From Bacteroidota bacterium (GTDB lineage Bacteria > Bacteroidota > Bacteroidia > Chitinophagales > Chitinophagaceae), in contig CANHGS010000014.1 in assembly GCA_947460595.1 (NCBI GenBank), positions 22,224 through 86,223 on the forward strand: a stretch of 64,000 bases of DNA, given 5' to 3'. The notes under the pieces were generated by a model. That model was not told where the DNA came from and ran no database searches. It saw only the letters and a list, made by a program, of their open reading frames with translations. Below, one piece after another: positions 43,826 to 53,400 of the stretch (position 1 is its first letter; each line of letters starts with the position of its first letter). Both the position numbers and the translations under genes were made by a program.

Positions 43826-44914
43826 TTAGTTGTTCAATTCAATCAACTGAAAACTGGCTTGAATTTGTTGCATTTGATCTTTTAAACGCTCAGGATGGGT
43901 GTCCGTGATAAAAACCTGACCATCGCTTTGCGTACAAACCCAGTGCAGCAATTGATACATTCGGGTTTCATCTAACTTTTCAAAAACATCATCTAATAAT
44001 AGGATGGGCGTAAAACCCTTTTCATTTTTCAAAACCTGCCACTCTGCCAATTTAAGTGCAAAGAGCAAACTCTTTCTTTGTCCCTGAGAAGCTTCCGTTT
44101 TAAAAGCTTGTTCTTTTAATTGAAATACCAAATCATCTCTATGAATCCCTGCCGAAGTTCTTTGTAAGGCTTTGTCTTTTTGTAGATGGGATTTTAATAA
44201 ACCCATCATGTCTGTATGATGCAGTTTAGAATCATATTGCAAAATTACTTGGTCAGATTGACCAGCAATTTTTTGATAAATTTCTTGCACCAAGGGTAGG
44301 TAAGTTGCCAAGAATTGATGCCTTACTTGATAAATGGTATTTCCTTGAACAGACAACTGCTCGTCTAATATGGATAATAAAGTCTCATCCAAACTGCCTT
44401 GTTCTGCCCATTGCTTTAAAACACTATTGCGTTGTTGCAAAATCTTAGTGTATTGGATTAGAGATAAGAGATAGGGCTTGTTAATTTGAGACAATATACT
44501 GTCTACCAATTTGCGCCGCTCTTCACTAGCTCCCCCAATTAATGAAATATCGTCAGGGGCAATCATCACAGCTGGGAATTTGCCCAAATGGTCGCTAAAT
44601 TTTTGATAGGGGGCCTCATTCAAACTCAATTCCTTGCGATTATTTTCTCGCATAATATACACCAAGTCTTGGGTTTCCCCCTTAAGCTCATAAATACCCA
44701 CCAGTCTTAAGCCTTGTAATCCGTGGTGTACATTGGTTTGTTCAGACCTGGAAAAATAACTTTTGGCAAAACTCAAATAATGAATGGCGTCTAATAAATT
44801 GGTTTTCCCTGTTCCGTTCTTACCACAAATGCCAACCACTCTTTCTTTAAAAAGGAAGCGTTGGTTTAGGTAATTTCTAAACTGTATCAGTTCTATTTGG
44901 TGTAATCGTAGCAT
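43826..44914 (-). CDS. recF: DNA replication and repair protein RecF
   Basis: An SMC-like ATPase that helps load RecA at gaps. The 362-residue length is standard. The Walker A motif is GICGKNGTGKTNLLDAIHYLS (about residues 28-48, quoted in part: GKNGTGKTN), the signature region is EASQGQRKSLLFALKLAEW and Walker B is ILLLDDVFEKLD. It is divergent from pyrR. Confidence 0.96.
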   Translation of the reverse strand: MLRLHQIELIQFRNYLNQRFLFKERVVGICGKNGTGKTNLLDAIHYLSFAKSYFSRSEQTNVHHGLQGLRLVGIYELKGETQDLVYIMRENNRKELSLNEAPYQKFSDHLGKFPAVMIAPDDISLIGGASEERRKLVDSILSQINKPYLLSLIQYTKILQQRNSVLKQWAEQGSLDETLLSILDEQLSVQGNTIYQVRHQFLATYLPLVQEIYQKIAGQSDQVILQYDSKLHHTDMMGLLKSHLQKDKALQRTSAGIHRDDLVFQLKEQAFKTEASQGQRKSLLFALKLAEWQVLKNEKGFTPILLLDDVFEKLDETRMYQLLHWVCTQSDGQVFITDTHPERLKDQMQQIQASFQLIELNN

Positions 44915-44995
44915 TGAGCCAGCAAATTAATCAACTCATTGCTGATTAAAGGCCTAAGTCTGAAAGAAAGGATTTATTTTTATAAAAAATTTGTT

Positions 44996-45523
44996 TTGAA
45001 GACCATTTTATCAAAAGAACAACTGGCATTAACCATCAAAAGGCTGGCTCACCAAATTCTGGAGAACCATCCCAGCTTGGAGCATACCGTGATCATCGGT
45101 CTACAACCAAGGGGGATTTTTTTGAGTGACCGGATAGTGAAAGAGTTAGAAAAGCTGGTTCCCACAACGGCAATTCAATATGGCAAACTAGATATTACTT
45201 TCTACAGAGACGATGTGCGCAAGAGCTTACACATTGCTAGTAATACGGATATCCCATTTAGCATAGAAAACAAACGCGTGATTTTGGTGGATGATGTCTT
45301 GTACACTGGCAGAACCATTAGGGCCGCTTTAGACGCGTTACTAGATTTTGGAAGACCTTCTAAAGTAGCATTATGTGTATTGGTGGATAGGAGGTTTAGC
45401 AGGGAATTACCTATTCAACCCGATTATTTGGGTAAGGCCATTGACACTATTTACTCCCAAAGAGTAACGGTTTTATGGAAAGAAAACGACGATAGCGAAC
45501 AAGTCATGCTGTTGGATAACTAA
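44996..45523 (+). CDS. pyrR: PyrR-type bifunctional regulator / uracil phosphoribosyltransferase
   Basis: A type I phosphoribosyltransferase with the PRPP motif VILVDDVLYTGRTIRAAL and PyrR features LQPRGIFLSDRI, DITFYRDD and VDRRFSRELPIQPDYLGK. PyrR proteins bind pyr mRNA in response to UMP and have weak UPRTase activity. The frame has no in-frame ATG upstream; TTG 44996 gives 175 residues and the usual N-terminus (KTILSKEQLALTIKRLAHQIL), while TTG 44939 would add 19 residues. pyrB follows after 21 bp, but with its own -7 box. I see no obvious anti-antiterminator stem between them. Confidence 0.88.
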   Translation: MKTILSKEQLALTIKRLAHQILENHPSLEHTVIIGLQPRGIFLSDRIVKELEKLVPTTAIQYGKLDITFYRDDVRKSLHIASNTDIPFSIENKRVILVDDVLYTGRTIRAALDALLDFGRPSKVALCVLVDRRFSRELPIQPDYLGKAIDTIYSQRVTVLWKENDDSEQVMLLDN

Positions 45524-45529
45524 ATCATT

Positions 45530-45537
45530 TATCTTTG
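45530..45537 (+). promoter_or_regulatory. -7 box of pyrB
   Basis: TATCTTTG, exact TAnnTTTG, ends 7 nt before the pyrB ATG, with TTG at 45512-45514 upstream. It lies entirely in the short pyrR-pyrB gap. Confidence 0.6.
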
Positions 45538-45544
45538 CTCTTTA

Positions 45545-46471
45545 ATGAAACTATCTACCAAACACTTACTTGGTATTAAGCACCTCACACCTGAGGACAT
45601 ACAGCTTATTCTATCAACTGCTGAGCAATTCAAGGAAGTATTACAAAGACCCGTAAAGAAAGTGCCATCGCTGCGCGATGTAACCATTGTAAACCTCTTT
45701 TACGAAAATAGTACCCGTACCAGAATGTCTTTTGAGTTAGCGGAAAGAAGACTTTCTGCAGATACCCTCAATTTTACAGCCAGCAGTTCTTCGGCAGCAA
45801 AAGGGGAGACCTTGCTGGATACGGTGAACAATATCCTGAGCATGAAAGTGGATATGGTGGTGATGAGGCATAGTGCTTCTGGAGCCCCCCATTTCCTGGC
45901 CAAACATATACCTGCCGCCATTGTTAATGCAGGGGATGGTATTAATGAACACCCCACCCAAGCCTTGTTAGATGCGTTTTCCATGAAAGAAAAACTGGGC
46001 AGACTAGCAGGTTTAAAAGTGGCCATTATTGGAGATATCATGCATAGTAGGGTAGCTTTAAGTAATATGTATCTCTTACAGAAAATGGGTGCAGAAGTAA
46101 CGGTAGCAGGTCCACCAACACTGATACCTAAATATATTAGTGAGGCGTTGGGCGTAAGGGTAGAGTATAATTTGAAGAAAGCGCTGCAGTGGTGCGATGT
46201 TGCCAATGTGCTGAGAATTCAATTAGAAAGACAAAACCAACCTTTGTTCTCCTCCTTGAGAGAATACAGTTTAGCCTATGGCATCAATAGAAGATTATTG
46301 GATTCCTTGGGTAAAGACATTGTAATCATGCACCCGGGACCTATTAACAGAGGCGTTGAATTAGATAGTGATGTAGCAGACGGAGGTTCTTCCATTATTT
46401 TGAATCAAGTAGAAAACGGGGTAGCCGTAAGAATGGCTGTATTATATTTACTAGCCAATAGAGAAAACTAA
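45545..46471 (+). CDS. pyrB: Aspartate carbamoyltransferase catalytic chain
   Basis: Joins carbamoyl phosphate and aspartate in pyrimidine synthesis. The 308-residue protein has the carbamoyl-phosphate motif YENSTRTRMSFELAERR, the catalytic His/Gln/Asn region NAGDGINEHPTQALLDAF and the Asp-binding MHPGPINRGVE. No pyrI gene is adjacent. The dihydroorotase-like protein at 12253-13515 could be its non-catalytic partner. Confidence 0.97.
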   Translation: MKLSTKHLLGIKHLTPEDIQLILSTAEQFKEVLQRPVKKVPSLRDVTIVNLFYENSTRTRMSFELAERRLSADTLNFTASSSSAAKGETLLDTVNNILSMKVDMVVMRHSASGAPHFLAKHIPAAIVNAGDGINEHPTQALLDAFSMKEKLGRLAGLKVAIIGDIMHSRVALSNMYLLQKMGAEVTVAGPPTLIPKYISEALGVRVEYNLKKALQWCDVANVLRIQLERQNQPLFSSLREYSLAYGINRRLLDSLGKDIVIMHPGPINRGVELDSDVADGGSSIILNQVENGVAVRMAVLYLLANREN

Positions 46472-46490
46472 TCCTACAACAAAGACGCAT

Positions 46491-46961
46491 ATGCAACGAA
46501 TCTGTTTGTTTCCTGGAACCTTTGACCCGGTTACCTTGGGGCATATTGACATCATCAACAGGGCTTTGCCGCTTTTTGATAAAATTTATGTAGGAATTGG
46601 CATCAATTCTTCCAAGAATCCCATGTTCTCTGCTGAACAAAGGATGGAATGGTTTAATGAAATTTATAAGGATGAACCCAAAGTTGCTTCTGTTGTATAC
46701 GAGGGTTTAACCATTCAGTATTGCAAAGAAATCAACGCCCATTTTATTTTAAGAGGCATTCGTTTTGTAAGTGATTTTGAATATGAAAAAACCATTGCAG
46801 ACGCCAATAGAACCTTAGACAAATCTATTGAGACCATCTTTTTAACGGGTGAACCCAAATATACCTCTGTGGCTTCTACCATTGTGAGAGATATCTTACG
46901 CAATGGTGGTAATGCGTCTCCTTTCTTGCCTCAGGCTGTCATTAATACGTTATATCCCTAG
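46491..46961 (+). CDS. coaD: Phosphopantetheine adenylyltransferase
   Basis: Makes dephospho-CoA from 4'-phosphopantetheine and ATP. The 156-residue length is standard. The nucleotidyltransferase (T/H)xGH-type motif FPGTFDPVTLGHIDII, the ISSKNP-type loop GINSSKNPMFS, LRGIRFVSDFEYE and TSVASTIVRDIL are present. It lies 19 bp after pyrB and 1 bp before a hotdog thioesterase gene. Confidence 0.97.
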   Translation: MQRICLFPGTFDPVTLGHIDIINRALPLFDKIYVGIGINSSKNPMFSAEQRMEWFNEIYKDEPKVASVVYEGLTIQYCKEINAHFILRGIRFVSDFEYEKTIADANRTLDKSIETIFLTGEPKYTSVASTIVRDILRNGGNASPFLPQAVINTLYP

Positions 46962-46962
46962 T

Positions 46963-47397
46963 ATGGCCATTTGGTTTTATGAGAATATTAATTTATCAGA
47001 CTTTGCTCATTTAGGAAAAAATACCCTAGGAGAGCAGCTGGGTATGGAATTCACTGAAATAGGGGAAGATTATATTAAAGGAACCATGCCGGTTGACCAT
47101 CGCACCAAGCAACCCTACGGTTTATTACACGGTGGTGCTTCTGTAGCTTTGGCTGAAACATTGGGCTCCATTGGCTCCGCCTTAGTGGTAGACCAAAGCA
47201 AATTCAATTGTGTAGGCTTAGAAATTAATGCCAATCATTTGCGCAGCGTGCGCGATGGATTTGTAACAGCTATTGCTCGTCCAGTGCACATTGGCGCAAC
47301 CACCCATGTATGGGATATTCGCATTACAGATCAACGAGACAAATTGGTTTGTATTAGCCGGCTTACTGTTGCCGTAATTAAGAAGCCATTATCCTAG
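46963..47397 (+). CDS. Hotdog-fold thioesterase (PaaI/EntH-like)
   Basis: A 144-residue acyl-CoA thioesterase-like protein. The hotdog core is visible as YGLLHGGASVALAETLGSIGSALVV, with the catalytic-region Glu in ALAETLGS, followed by GLEINANHLRSV. I start at ATG 46963, one base after coaD; the longer frame (46903) overlaps coaD. It ends 9 bp inside the convergent NUDIX gene. The natural substrate is not evident. Confidence 0.88.
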   Translation: MAIWFYENINLSDFAHLGKNTLGEQLGMEFTEIGEDYIKGTMPVDHRTKQPYGLLHGGASVALAETLGSIGSALVVDQSKFNCVGLEINANHLRSVRDGFVTAIARPVHIGATTHVWDIRITDQRDKLVCISRLTVAVIKKPLS

Positions 47398-47820
47398 GTT
47401 ATCCATGGGTAGCCAACCGGATTCTTCCAATACATCAATAATGGTTATATAAGACTGCTCCATTCTCTTAGGTAGATCTGATTTCTTGGTCCATTCAATA
47501 GCGGTAATATCTTCTTCTATTTGGGGAACAAGTGCTGGTACACTAGCCACATCCATTTTAAACCAATGGGTTTCTTTAATCACTTCTTCTCCCACCCATT
47601 TATCAAAATATTCGTGCCAGGTAACAGAGATTAACTCACCCAAAACCAAATCCTTAACACCTGTTTCTTCTTCTACTTCACGCAAGGCACAGGCTTCAAT
47701 GGTTTCACCCTCATCCAGTTTCCCCTTTGGTAAATCCCATTTACCTCTTCTAAAAATGAGTAACAATTCTCCTTCTGCGTTTCTAACCAACCCTCCGCCT
47801 GCTTTTATAATTTTTTTCAT
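47389..47820 (-). CDS. NUDIX hydrolase
   Basis: A 143-residue NUDIX protein: the Nudix box reads GKLDEGETIEACALREVEEETG, i.e. G-x5-E-x7-REUxEExG, quoted in part as REVEEETG. The frame is open to 47856, but ATG 47820 (MKKIIKAGGGLVRN) gives the normal N-terminus. The substrate, a nucleoside diphosphate derivative, cannot be told. It overlaps the hotdog gene tail-to-tail and is divergent from pyrE. Confidence 0.92.
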   Translation of the reverse strand: MKKIIKAGGGLVRNAEGELLLIFRRGKWDLPKGKLDEGETIEACALREVEEETGVKDLVLGELISVTWHEYFDKWVGEEVIKETHWFKMDVASVPALVPQIEEDITAIEWTKKSDLPKRMEQSYITIIDVLEESGWLPMDNLG

Positions 47821-47874
47821 GTAACCTGTGAATAAGATTCTGCAATCTACAAGCAAAATTTATCATGTGCTGCT

Positions 47875-47882
47875 TAACTTTG
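47875..47882 (+). promoter_or_regulatory. -7 box of pyrE
   Basis: TAACTTTG, exact TAnnTTTG, ends 4 nt before the pyrE ATG; a leaderless start is predicted. Confidence 0.6.
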
Positions 47883-47886
47883 TTTT

Positions 47887-48519
47887 ATGACAAACGAAAA
47901 GGCAGTTGCTGAGAAATTATTGCAAGTAGGGGCAGTAAAACTGCGTCCCGAGGAACCATTTACCTGGGCTAGCGGATGGAAAAGCCCCATTTATTGTGAC
48001 AATAGAAAAGTATTGTCCTTTCCCTATACCCGTGATTTTATCAAGAGTGAAATGTGCAATGTTATTTTTGAAGGATTCCCAGAAGCCCAATTGTTGGCTG
48101 GTGTTGCAACAGCGGGTATTCCTTGGGGAGCCATGGCATCTGACCAATTAAAAATGCCCTATATCTATGTACGCCCAAAACCAAAAGAACATGGATTGGG
48201 TAATCAAATTGAAGGCAGTTTTGAACCAGGCCAAAAAGTCTTGGTCATTGAAGACTTAATTTCTACTGGTAAAAGTTCTTTAGACGTGGTTAAAGTGCTG
48301 CGCGATGCCGGCCTAGAAGTCATTGGTATGGTTTCTATTTTTACCTATGGTTTCAAACAGGCAACGCAGGCTTTTGAAACGGCTTCTGTACCCTATAAGA
48401 GTCTGACCAACTATAGTACATTGATTAGTATGGCCGTTGAAAAAGGAACAGTTACACCTGAAACCGAAGCTTTGCTATTGCAATGGAGAGAAGATCCAGC
48501 CAACTGGAAAGGTTTTTAA
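47887..48519 (+). CDS. pyrE: Orotate phosphoribosyltransferase
   Basis: Forms orotidine 5'-phosphate from orotate and PRPP. The 210-residue protein has the PRPP motif VLVIEDLISTGKSSLDVV, the flexible loop YVRPKPKEHGLGNQIEG and ASGWKSPIYCDNRKVLSFP at the N-terminus. It forms a pyrimidine cluster with pyrR and pyrB 2-3 kb away, but has its own promoter. Confidence 0.96.
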   Translation: MTNEKAVAEKLLQVGAVKLRPEEPFTWASGWKSPIYCDNRKVLSFPYTRDFIKSEMCNVIFEGFPEAQLLAGVATAGIPWGAMASDQLKMPYIYVRPKPKEHGLGNQIEGSFEPGQKVLVIEDLISTGKSSLDVVKVLRDAGLEVIGMVSIFTYGFKQATQAFETASVPYKSLTNYSTLISMAVEKGTVTPETEALLLQWREDPANWKGF

Positions 48520-48534
48520 TCTAAACATCCACAC

Positions 48535-48948
48535 ATGAAAAAGGCACTATTGATTAGTATTTTCTCGTTATTAATGAATAATTATCTATTGGCACAAGCG
48601 GATAAAGCGCTTTGGATTACTATTAAATCGGCCAATTTAAAATGTTGGGAATGTAAAGAGTCCTTAGATAAATACCTGATTGTAGAAAACAATAGCAATT
48701 TTGAAAAAGGGATCATTCAGTGGAAATACAACCTATTGCAAGGAGAAATCAAACTCCAATACTTTCCAGATAGGGTGAGTCCTGATCAAATCAGAACCGC
48801 CATGAACAACGCAGGGTTTGATGCGGATACTGAAAAAGCTACTCAAGACGCTTACAAAAAACTTTCTGCCCTTTGTAAAAGAGCAGAAGATGGGGGTGGA
48901 CCACAGCCTAGAAAACCCTGTCATGTGGAACCCTATAAGGGCAATTAA
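48535..48948 (+). CDS. Exported HMA-like (heavy-metal-associated fold) protein
   Basis: A 137-residue protein with a signal peptide (MKKALLISIFSLLMNNYLLAQA). The mature part looks like a ferredoxin-fold metal-binding domain: a strand WITIKSANLKCWECKESL with a CxxC pair, then LLQGEIKLQYFPDRVSPDQIRTAMNNAGFDAD as the second half (cf. the alpha-2/beta-4 end of HMA domains). Two further Cys are in the tail. It could bind a metal in the periplasm; this is inference. It follows pyrE by 15 bp. Confidence 0.7.
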   Translation: MKKALLISIFSLLMNNYLLAQADKALWITIKSANLKCWECKESLDKYLIVENNSNFEKGIIQWKYNLLQGEIKLQYFPDRVSPDQIRTAMNNAGFDADTEKATQDAYKKLSALCKRAEDGGGPQPRKPCHVEPYKGN

Positions 48949-48963
48949 ACAATTCATTAATTT

Positions 48964-49410
48964 TTAGAACAGTTTCATCTGATGCCTAGCTTCATAGGTA
49001 AAGGGAACTGTTTTGAATATTCCAGCCTTTCCCACTTTGGTGGTTCCTTTTACAGACACCAATACCTCATTACTAATCATCAGGTTTAACGCGTTTTTGT
49101 ACAATCCCTTTAGGTCAATGGCAATTTTAGAAGGGAGCAGAAATTCCTGGTTTTTAGGAATATGCATGCTGGTATCTAGTTTCAATTTACCCAAATAGTG
49201 GTTATCTATATATACTTCTGCGTCCACATTTTTGAGTTCTAAACCAAATTTATTGGGGTTATAATAAACCAGTTCCATATTTAGGGTGGTTTTATCAAAG
49301 CCAATTTTATCCAATTTTACGTTCCTCACATCACGGTATTCAAAGGCTTTAGGTGCAACACAAGATAAAAGTAACACCACCAAAAGGCTAGAAAGTGTCC
49401 AAATTTTCAT
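48964..49410 (-). CDS. LEA-2-type lipoprotein
   Basis: The 148-residue lipoprotein starts at ATG 49410 with a lipobox LLLSC (Cys about 17). The single beta-sandwich domain has LEA type 2 features: NVKLDKIGFDKTTLNMELVYYNPNKFGLELKNVDAEVYIDN (a water-stress/WHy-like pattern, seen in part as NPNKFGLEL). The role is unknown. The frame is open to 49449. It converges with the HMA-like gene. Confidence 0.8.
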   Translation of the reverse strand: MKIWTLSSLLVVLLLSCVAPKAFEYRDVRNVKLDKIGFDKTTLNMELVYYNPNKFGLELKNVDAEVYIDNHYLGKLKLDTSMHIPKNQEFLLPSKIAIDLKGLYKNALNLMISNEVLVSVKGTTKVGKAGIFKTVPFTYEARHQMKLF

Positions 49411-49653
49411 CCATTTTAATTTGTACACAAAATAGGGCAGAAGCCTCAATATACCCTACAATCAATTGTTATAATTCGTAACTTACCTACTAAATAGGTT
49501 AGGAATATAGCAGAAAATGGTTCCTATCATTGAAACTCATTTTTTTAGTAGCTTTTATTTCATTTAAAATATTATTAATCAATCTAATACTCAAGTTATT
49601 TACTATTTAATTAAATAATAATTTAGGCAATTATAGGCACATAAAGCATCCAA

Positions 49654-50289
49654 ATGGAAATAGTTCAAAAAGATCATATAAATGATACTCAAATAATTGA
49701 CAGTCAATATTTTGGAACAGTTAATTGGTATAAATTGTTGTTTGAAAATTCACATGTAGAAATAGCTCAATACGAAGCCTATCCAAAAACCAGTTTTCGG
49801 AACCGTACCATTGTTGCAGGGAGTAACGGGTTAATTACTTTGTCTGTACCCTTACAAAAAGGCAGGTCACAGAGAAGCCAAACAAGGGATGTTAGAATTA
49901 GTTATGACCAAGATTGGCAGGAGCAGCATATCAGGACAATCATTTCCTGTTATGGTAAATCACCTTTTTTTGAATATTACCAGTATGCACTCGAAATCCT
50001 TTTAAGAAAAAAGCATACCTATTTATTAGACCTCAATCAAGCCACTCATCAATGGGTACTCAGGCAATTAAAGTCAAAGCTTTTACTTGAATATAGTATT
50101 GCCCAAGAAGCCAATTTTAAACAATCGGCCATTGACTTAAGGGATCAGTTTAAACCAAATAGCTTTCAGTTAGTCAAAAATCCGGTCAAATATCCTCAGG
50201 TTTTTGAAGAAAGAATTGGATTTCAAACCAATTTAAGTGTGCTTGACTTATTGAGTTGTATGGGACCTGCCAGTAAAACTTTATTATAA
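49654..50289 (+). CDS. WbqC-like family protein
   Basis: A 211-residue protein of the WbqC family, usually associated with surface polysaccharide loci; relatives are proposed to act in amino-sugar glycan synthesis. Visible family features are SQYFGTVNWYKLLF, the RNRTIVAGSNGLITLSVP strand and the HIRTIISCYGKSPFFEYY stretch. The region in front of it (49450-49653) is AT-rich with no feature. A PKD adhesin gene follows 115 bp downstream. Confidence 0.82.
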   Translation: MEIVQKDHINDTQIIDSQYFGTVNWYKLLFENSHVEIAQYEAYPKTSFRNRTIVAGSNGLITLSVPLQKGRSQRSQTRDVRISYDQDWQEQHIRTIISCYGKSPFFEYYQYALEILLRKKHTYLLDLNQATHQWVLRQLKSKLLLEYSIAQEANFKQSAIDLRDQFKPNSFQLVKNPVKYPQVFEERIGFQTNLSVLDLLSCMGPASKTLL

Positions 50290-50404
50290 ATACAACATAA
50301 TGAGATTTTAATGGCTCTTACTCATGGCTTTTAAATTGATTATCATTATTTTTAAACGTTCATTAGAGATAGCAAAGTTTCTAATAAAGCAGTTGCCTCC
50401 CCAG

Positions 50405-53400
50405 ATGAAGAAGACCATTTTTTTGCTTTTTATGATGTTATTGTTGGGCATGCAGCAAGCCTATTCTCAGGACTTTTCAAATAAGGGAACTGATTTTTGG
50501 TTGGGTTATGGTTACCACGTGAACATGTCTAATACTGCCCTTGGCAATGCTAGTGGTGGTGGTTCCCAAGAAATGATCCTTTATTTTACTTCTGATAAGA
50601 ATGCAAACATTACCGTAGAAATTCCTGGGGTAGGATATACCCAACCTTACACTGTTTTGGCCAATCAAGTAACCGTATCCAATCCTTTACCAAAAACAGG
50701 AACGCAGGATTCAAGAGTGAGTTTTATTGGTAAGAAAAATTTAGGTATCCATATAACTAGTGATGTTCCTATTGTAGCCTATTGTCATATTTATAATAGT
50801 TCGGTTTCTGGAGCTACTTTGTTATTTCCAACCAATACCTTGGGAAAAGAATATTATTCTGTGAATTATACCCAGGCTTCCAATGCATCATTAGCCAACT
50901 GTTTCTTTTTTGTTATAGCTACAGAAGACAATACTTCTATAGAAATTACTCCCTCGGCCGCCAATTTAAATGGGTTAGCAGTAGGTGTTCCTTCAGCCCC
51001 CATACCTTTGAATAAAGGAGAAATCTATAGTGTCATGGGTACAACAGTTGGTTCTAATGGTTCTGATTTAACTGGATCAAGGATTAGGTCAATTAGTAAT
51101 AATGGTTCTGGTGGTTGTAAAAAAATTGCCGTTTTTTCTGGAGCAGGAAAATTAAGTATTGGTGGAACAGGCAGTGGATCTGCCGATAATACCATTGCTC
51201 AAGCATTTCCAGCGGTGGCTTGGGGAAAAAAATATTTAACCGCACCAACCGGCTCTCAGCCTAATAACTTTTATAGAGTTTGTGTTACTGATACAAATAC
51301 AGTTGTTAAATTAAACGGTGCGGTTTTGCCTAAAACTTCTTTGATTAATAAATTCTATTATCAATTCAAAAATGCAAATGCCACAGGGACCAATCCACCA
51401 GTTGCTAATTTAATAGAGTCTGATATTCCCGTAATGGTGGCTCAATACTGTACCACTCAGGGCACTGAAAACAATCCAAACTTTACAGGTACAGGTAGTA
51501 ATGGCATTGGGGGTGACCCAGAAATGATTTATTTGAGCCCAGTGGAACAAACCATTAATAAAATAACATTATATTCTGCAAGTAGATTCAGCATTATACA
51601 GAGTTATATTAATGTAATTATTAAAAATGGTGGTATCCCTAGTTTTACCGTTGATGGTGTCTCTAAAACAGCACTTTTTATTACCCATCCACAGGATGCT
51701 AAATATTCTTATGCCACTATTCCAGTAGCTTCAGGGTCTCATGCGGTTTATTCTGATTCAGGGTTCAATGCCATTGCTTATGGTTTTGGAAATGCGGAAT
51801 CATACGGATACAATGCAGGAACCAATGTGAAGGATTTTTCACAAACCGCTAGTTTTCAAAACCCTTATAAGCGAATAGATTCTGCCATTTCCTGTGTAAA
51901 CACACCCTTTCAATTTTCCATCCCTTTAAATTTTCGCCCTGCCACCATTCAATGGGATTATTCAGCTGCACCAAATATAACGCCTAATGCAAATAGCCCT
52001 ATTTTAACCAGTCCCATTGCTGATAGCTCCCCAACAATCAATGGACAATTATTATATTATTATAGCCCAAATTTAAACTATCAGTTCACTAAATCCAATA
52101 CTGCAGCAGTTAGGGATACTATCAAGCTTTATACTACTTCGTCTACACCGGATGGCTGTGGAAGTACTAGTCAATTATATACTATCCCGGTAAAAGTAAC
52201 TGAGTTACCCACAGCTAATTTTACTACAAATAGTAGTGGATGTGTCACAGATTCGGTACACTTTTATGATGCTACCAATACAAATAGTGATGGAACTGTA
52301 GTAACAGGCTTTTGGGATTATGGAGATGGCAGTTTTGATACCGCCTATAATCCTATCAAGAAGTTTGCCATAGCAAAAGATTATACCATCCGATATAGAC
52401 CCATCACTAGTTATGGATGTATTGGGGATGTTAGTATTATCCAATCCTATTCCTTACCACCCATTGCAAAATTTGGATACTTAGATAGTTGTATTGGGAA
52501 TAATATTCAATTGATTGATTCTTCTTCAGTTCCAGCAGGAACAATTGTAAAATGGTATTGGGACTATGGTGACGGCACTTATGATACTACCCTTACTAAT
52601 ACAGCAAAAACTAAAACCTATCTTGTTGCCGGAACCTATCGGGTAAAGTTGGTTGTTCAAAATAATACGGGCTGTATGAGCACCCCTTTTATTATTCCAA
52701 TAACCATTCGTTCAAGGCCTCAAACTAATTTTAAATTACCAAATGCCGTTTGTCTTCCTGTAGGAAGGGCAGTATTTGCTGATTTAACAACTGATTTAAA
52801 TCCAACAACTATCACTAAATGGAAGTGGGATTTTGGGGATGGTGGAATTGATTCTATTCAAAATCCTTTTCATAATTATGCCACTATTGGGTCTTATTCT
52901 GTAAAATTAACTACTACCAATAAGTATGGATGTACCAAGGATACTATTCAAGTGCTGTCAAATATTTATGCGCAAGCCAAAGCCAAAATTGATGCTTCAG
53001 CTGCAGTATGTTTAAGAGATAGTACCGCATTTTCAGATAAGAGTGATGGGTTGGGAAATGCAATTGTACAATGGAATTGGAAATTTGGTGATGGTACTAC
53101 CGATACCCTTCAAGCCCTAAAACATTACTACACTAAAACAGGCGTTGATACGGTAAAATTGTTTGTTGTAACAGATAAAGGCTGTTTTAGTGACACTGCC
53201 GTAACAACAACTATTGTGAATCAATTGCCTTTAGCAGGATTTAAAACAATAGCAGCAAGAAACTACTGTGAAAATAGAGCCATTCAATTTATTGATACCG
53301 CAGTTGACAGGTCTACTAGTGTGGCACAACTTGCCAGATGGTATTGGCAAATGGGAAATAGTACGGTCCATAATAATACCAGTGGTGGATTTAATAGCAG

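Noticed and set aside
45700..46206. 168-residue ORF on the minus strand
   Set aside because: Antisense to pyrB, which has all catalytic motifs; no homology is recognisable in the antisense frame.
46903..46962. N-terminal extension of the hotdog thioesterase
   Set aside because: It lies inside coaD in another frame; ATG 46963 right after the coaD stop gives the normal family start.
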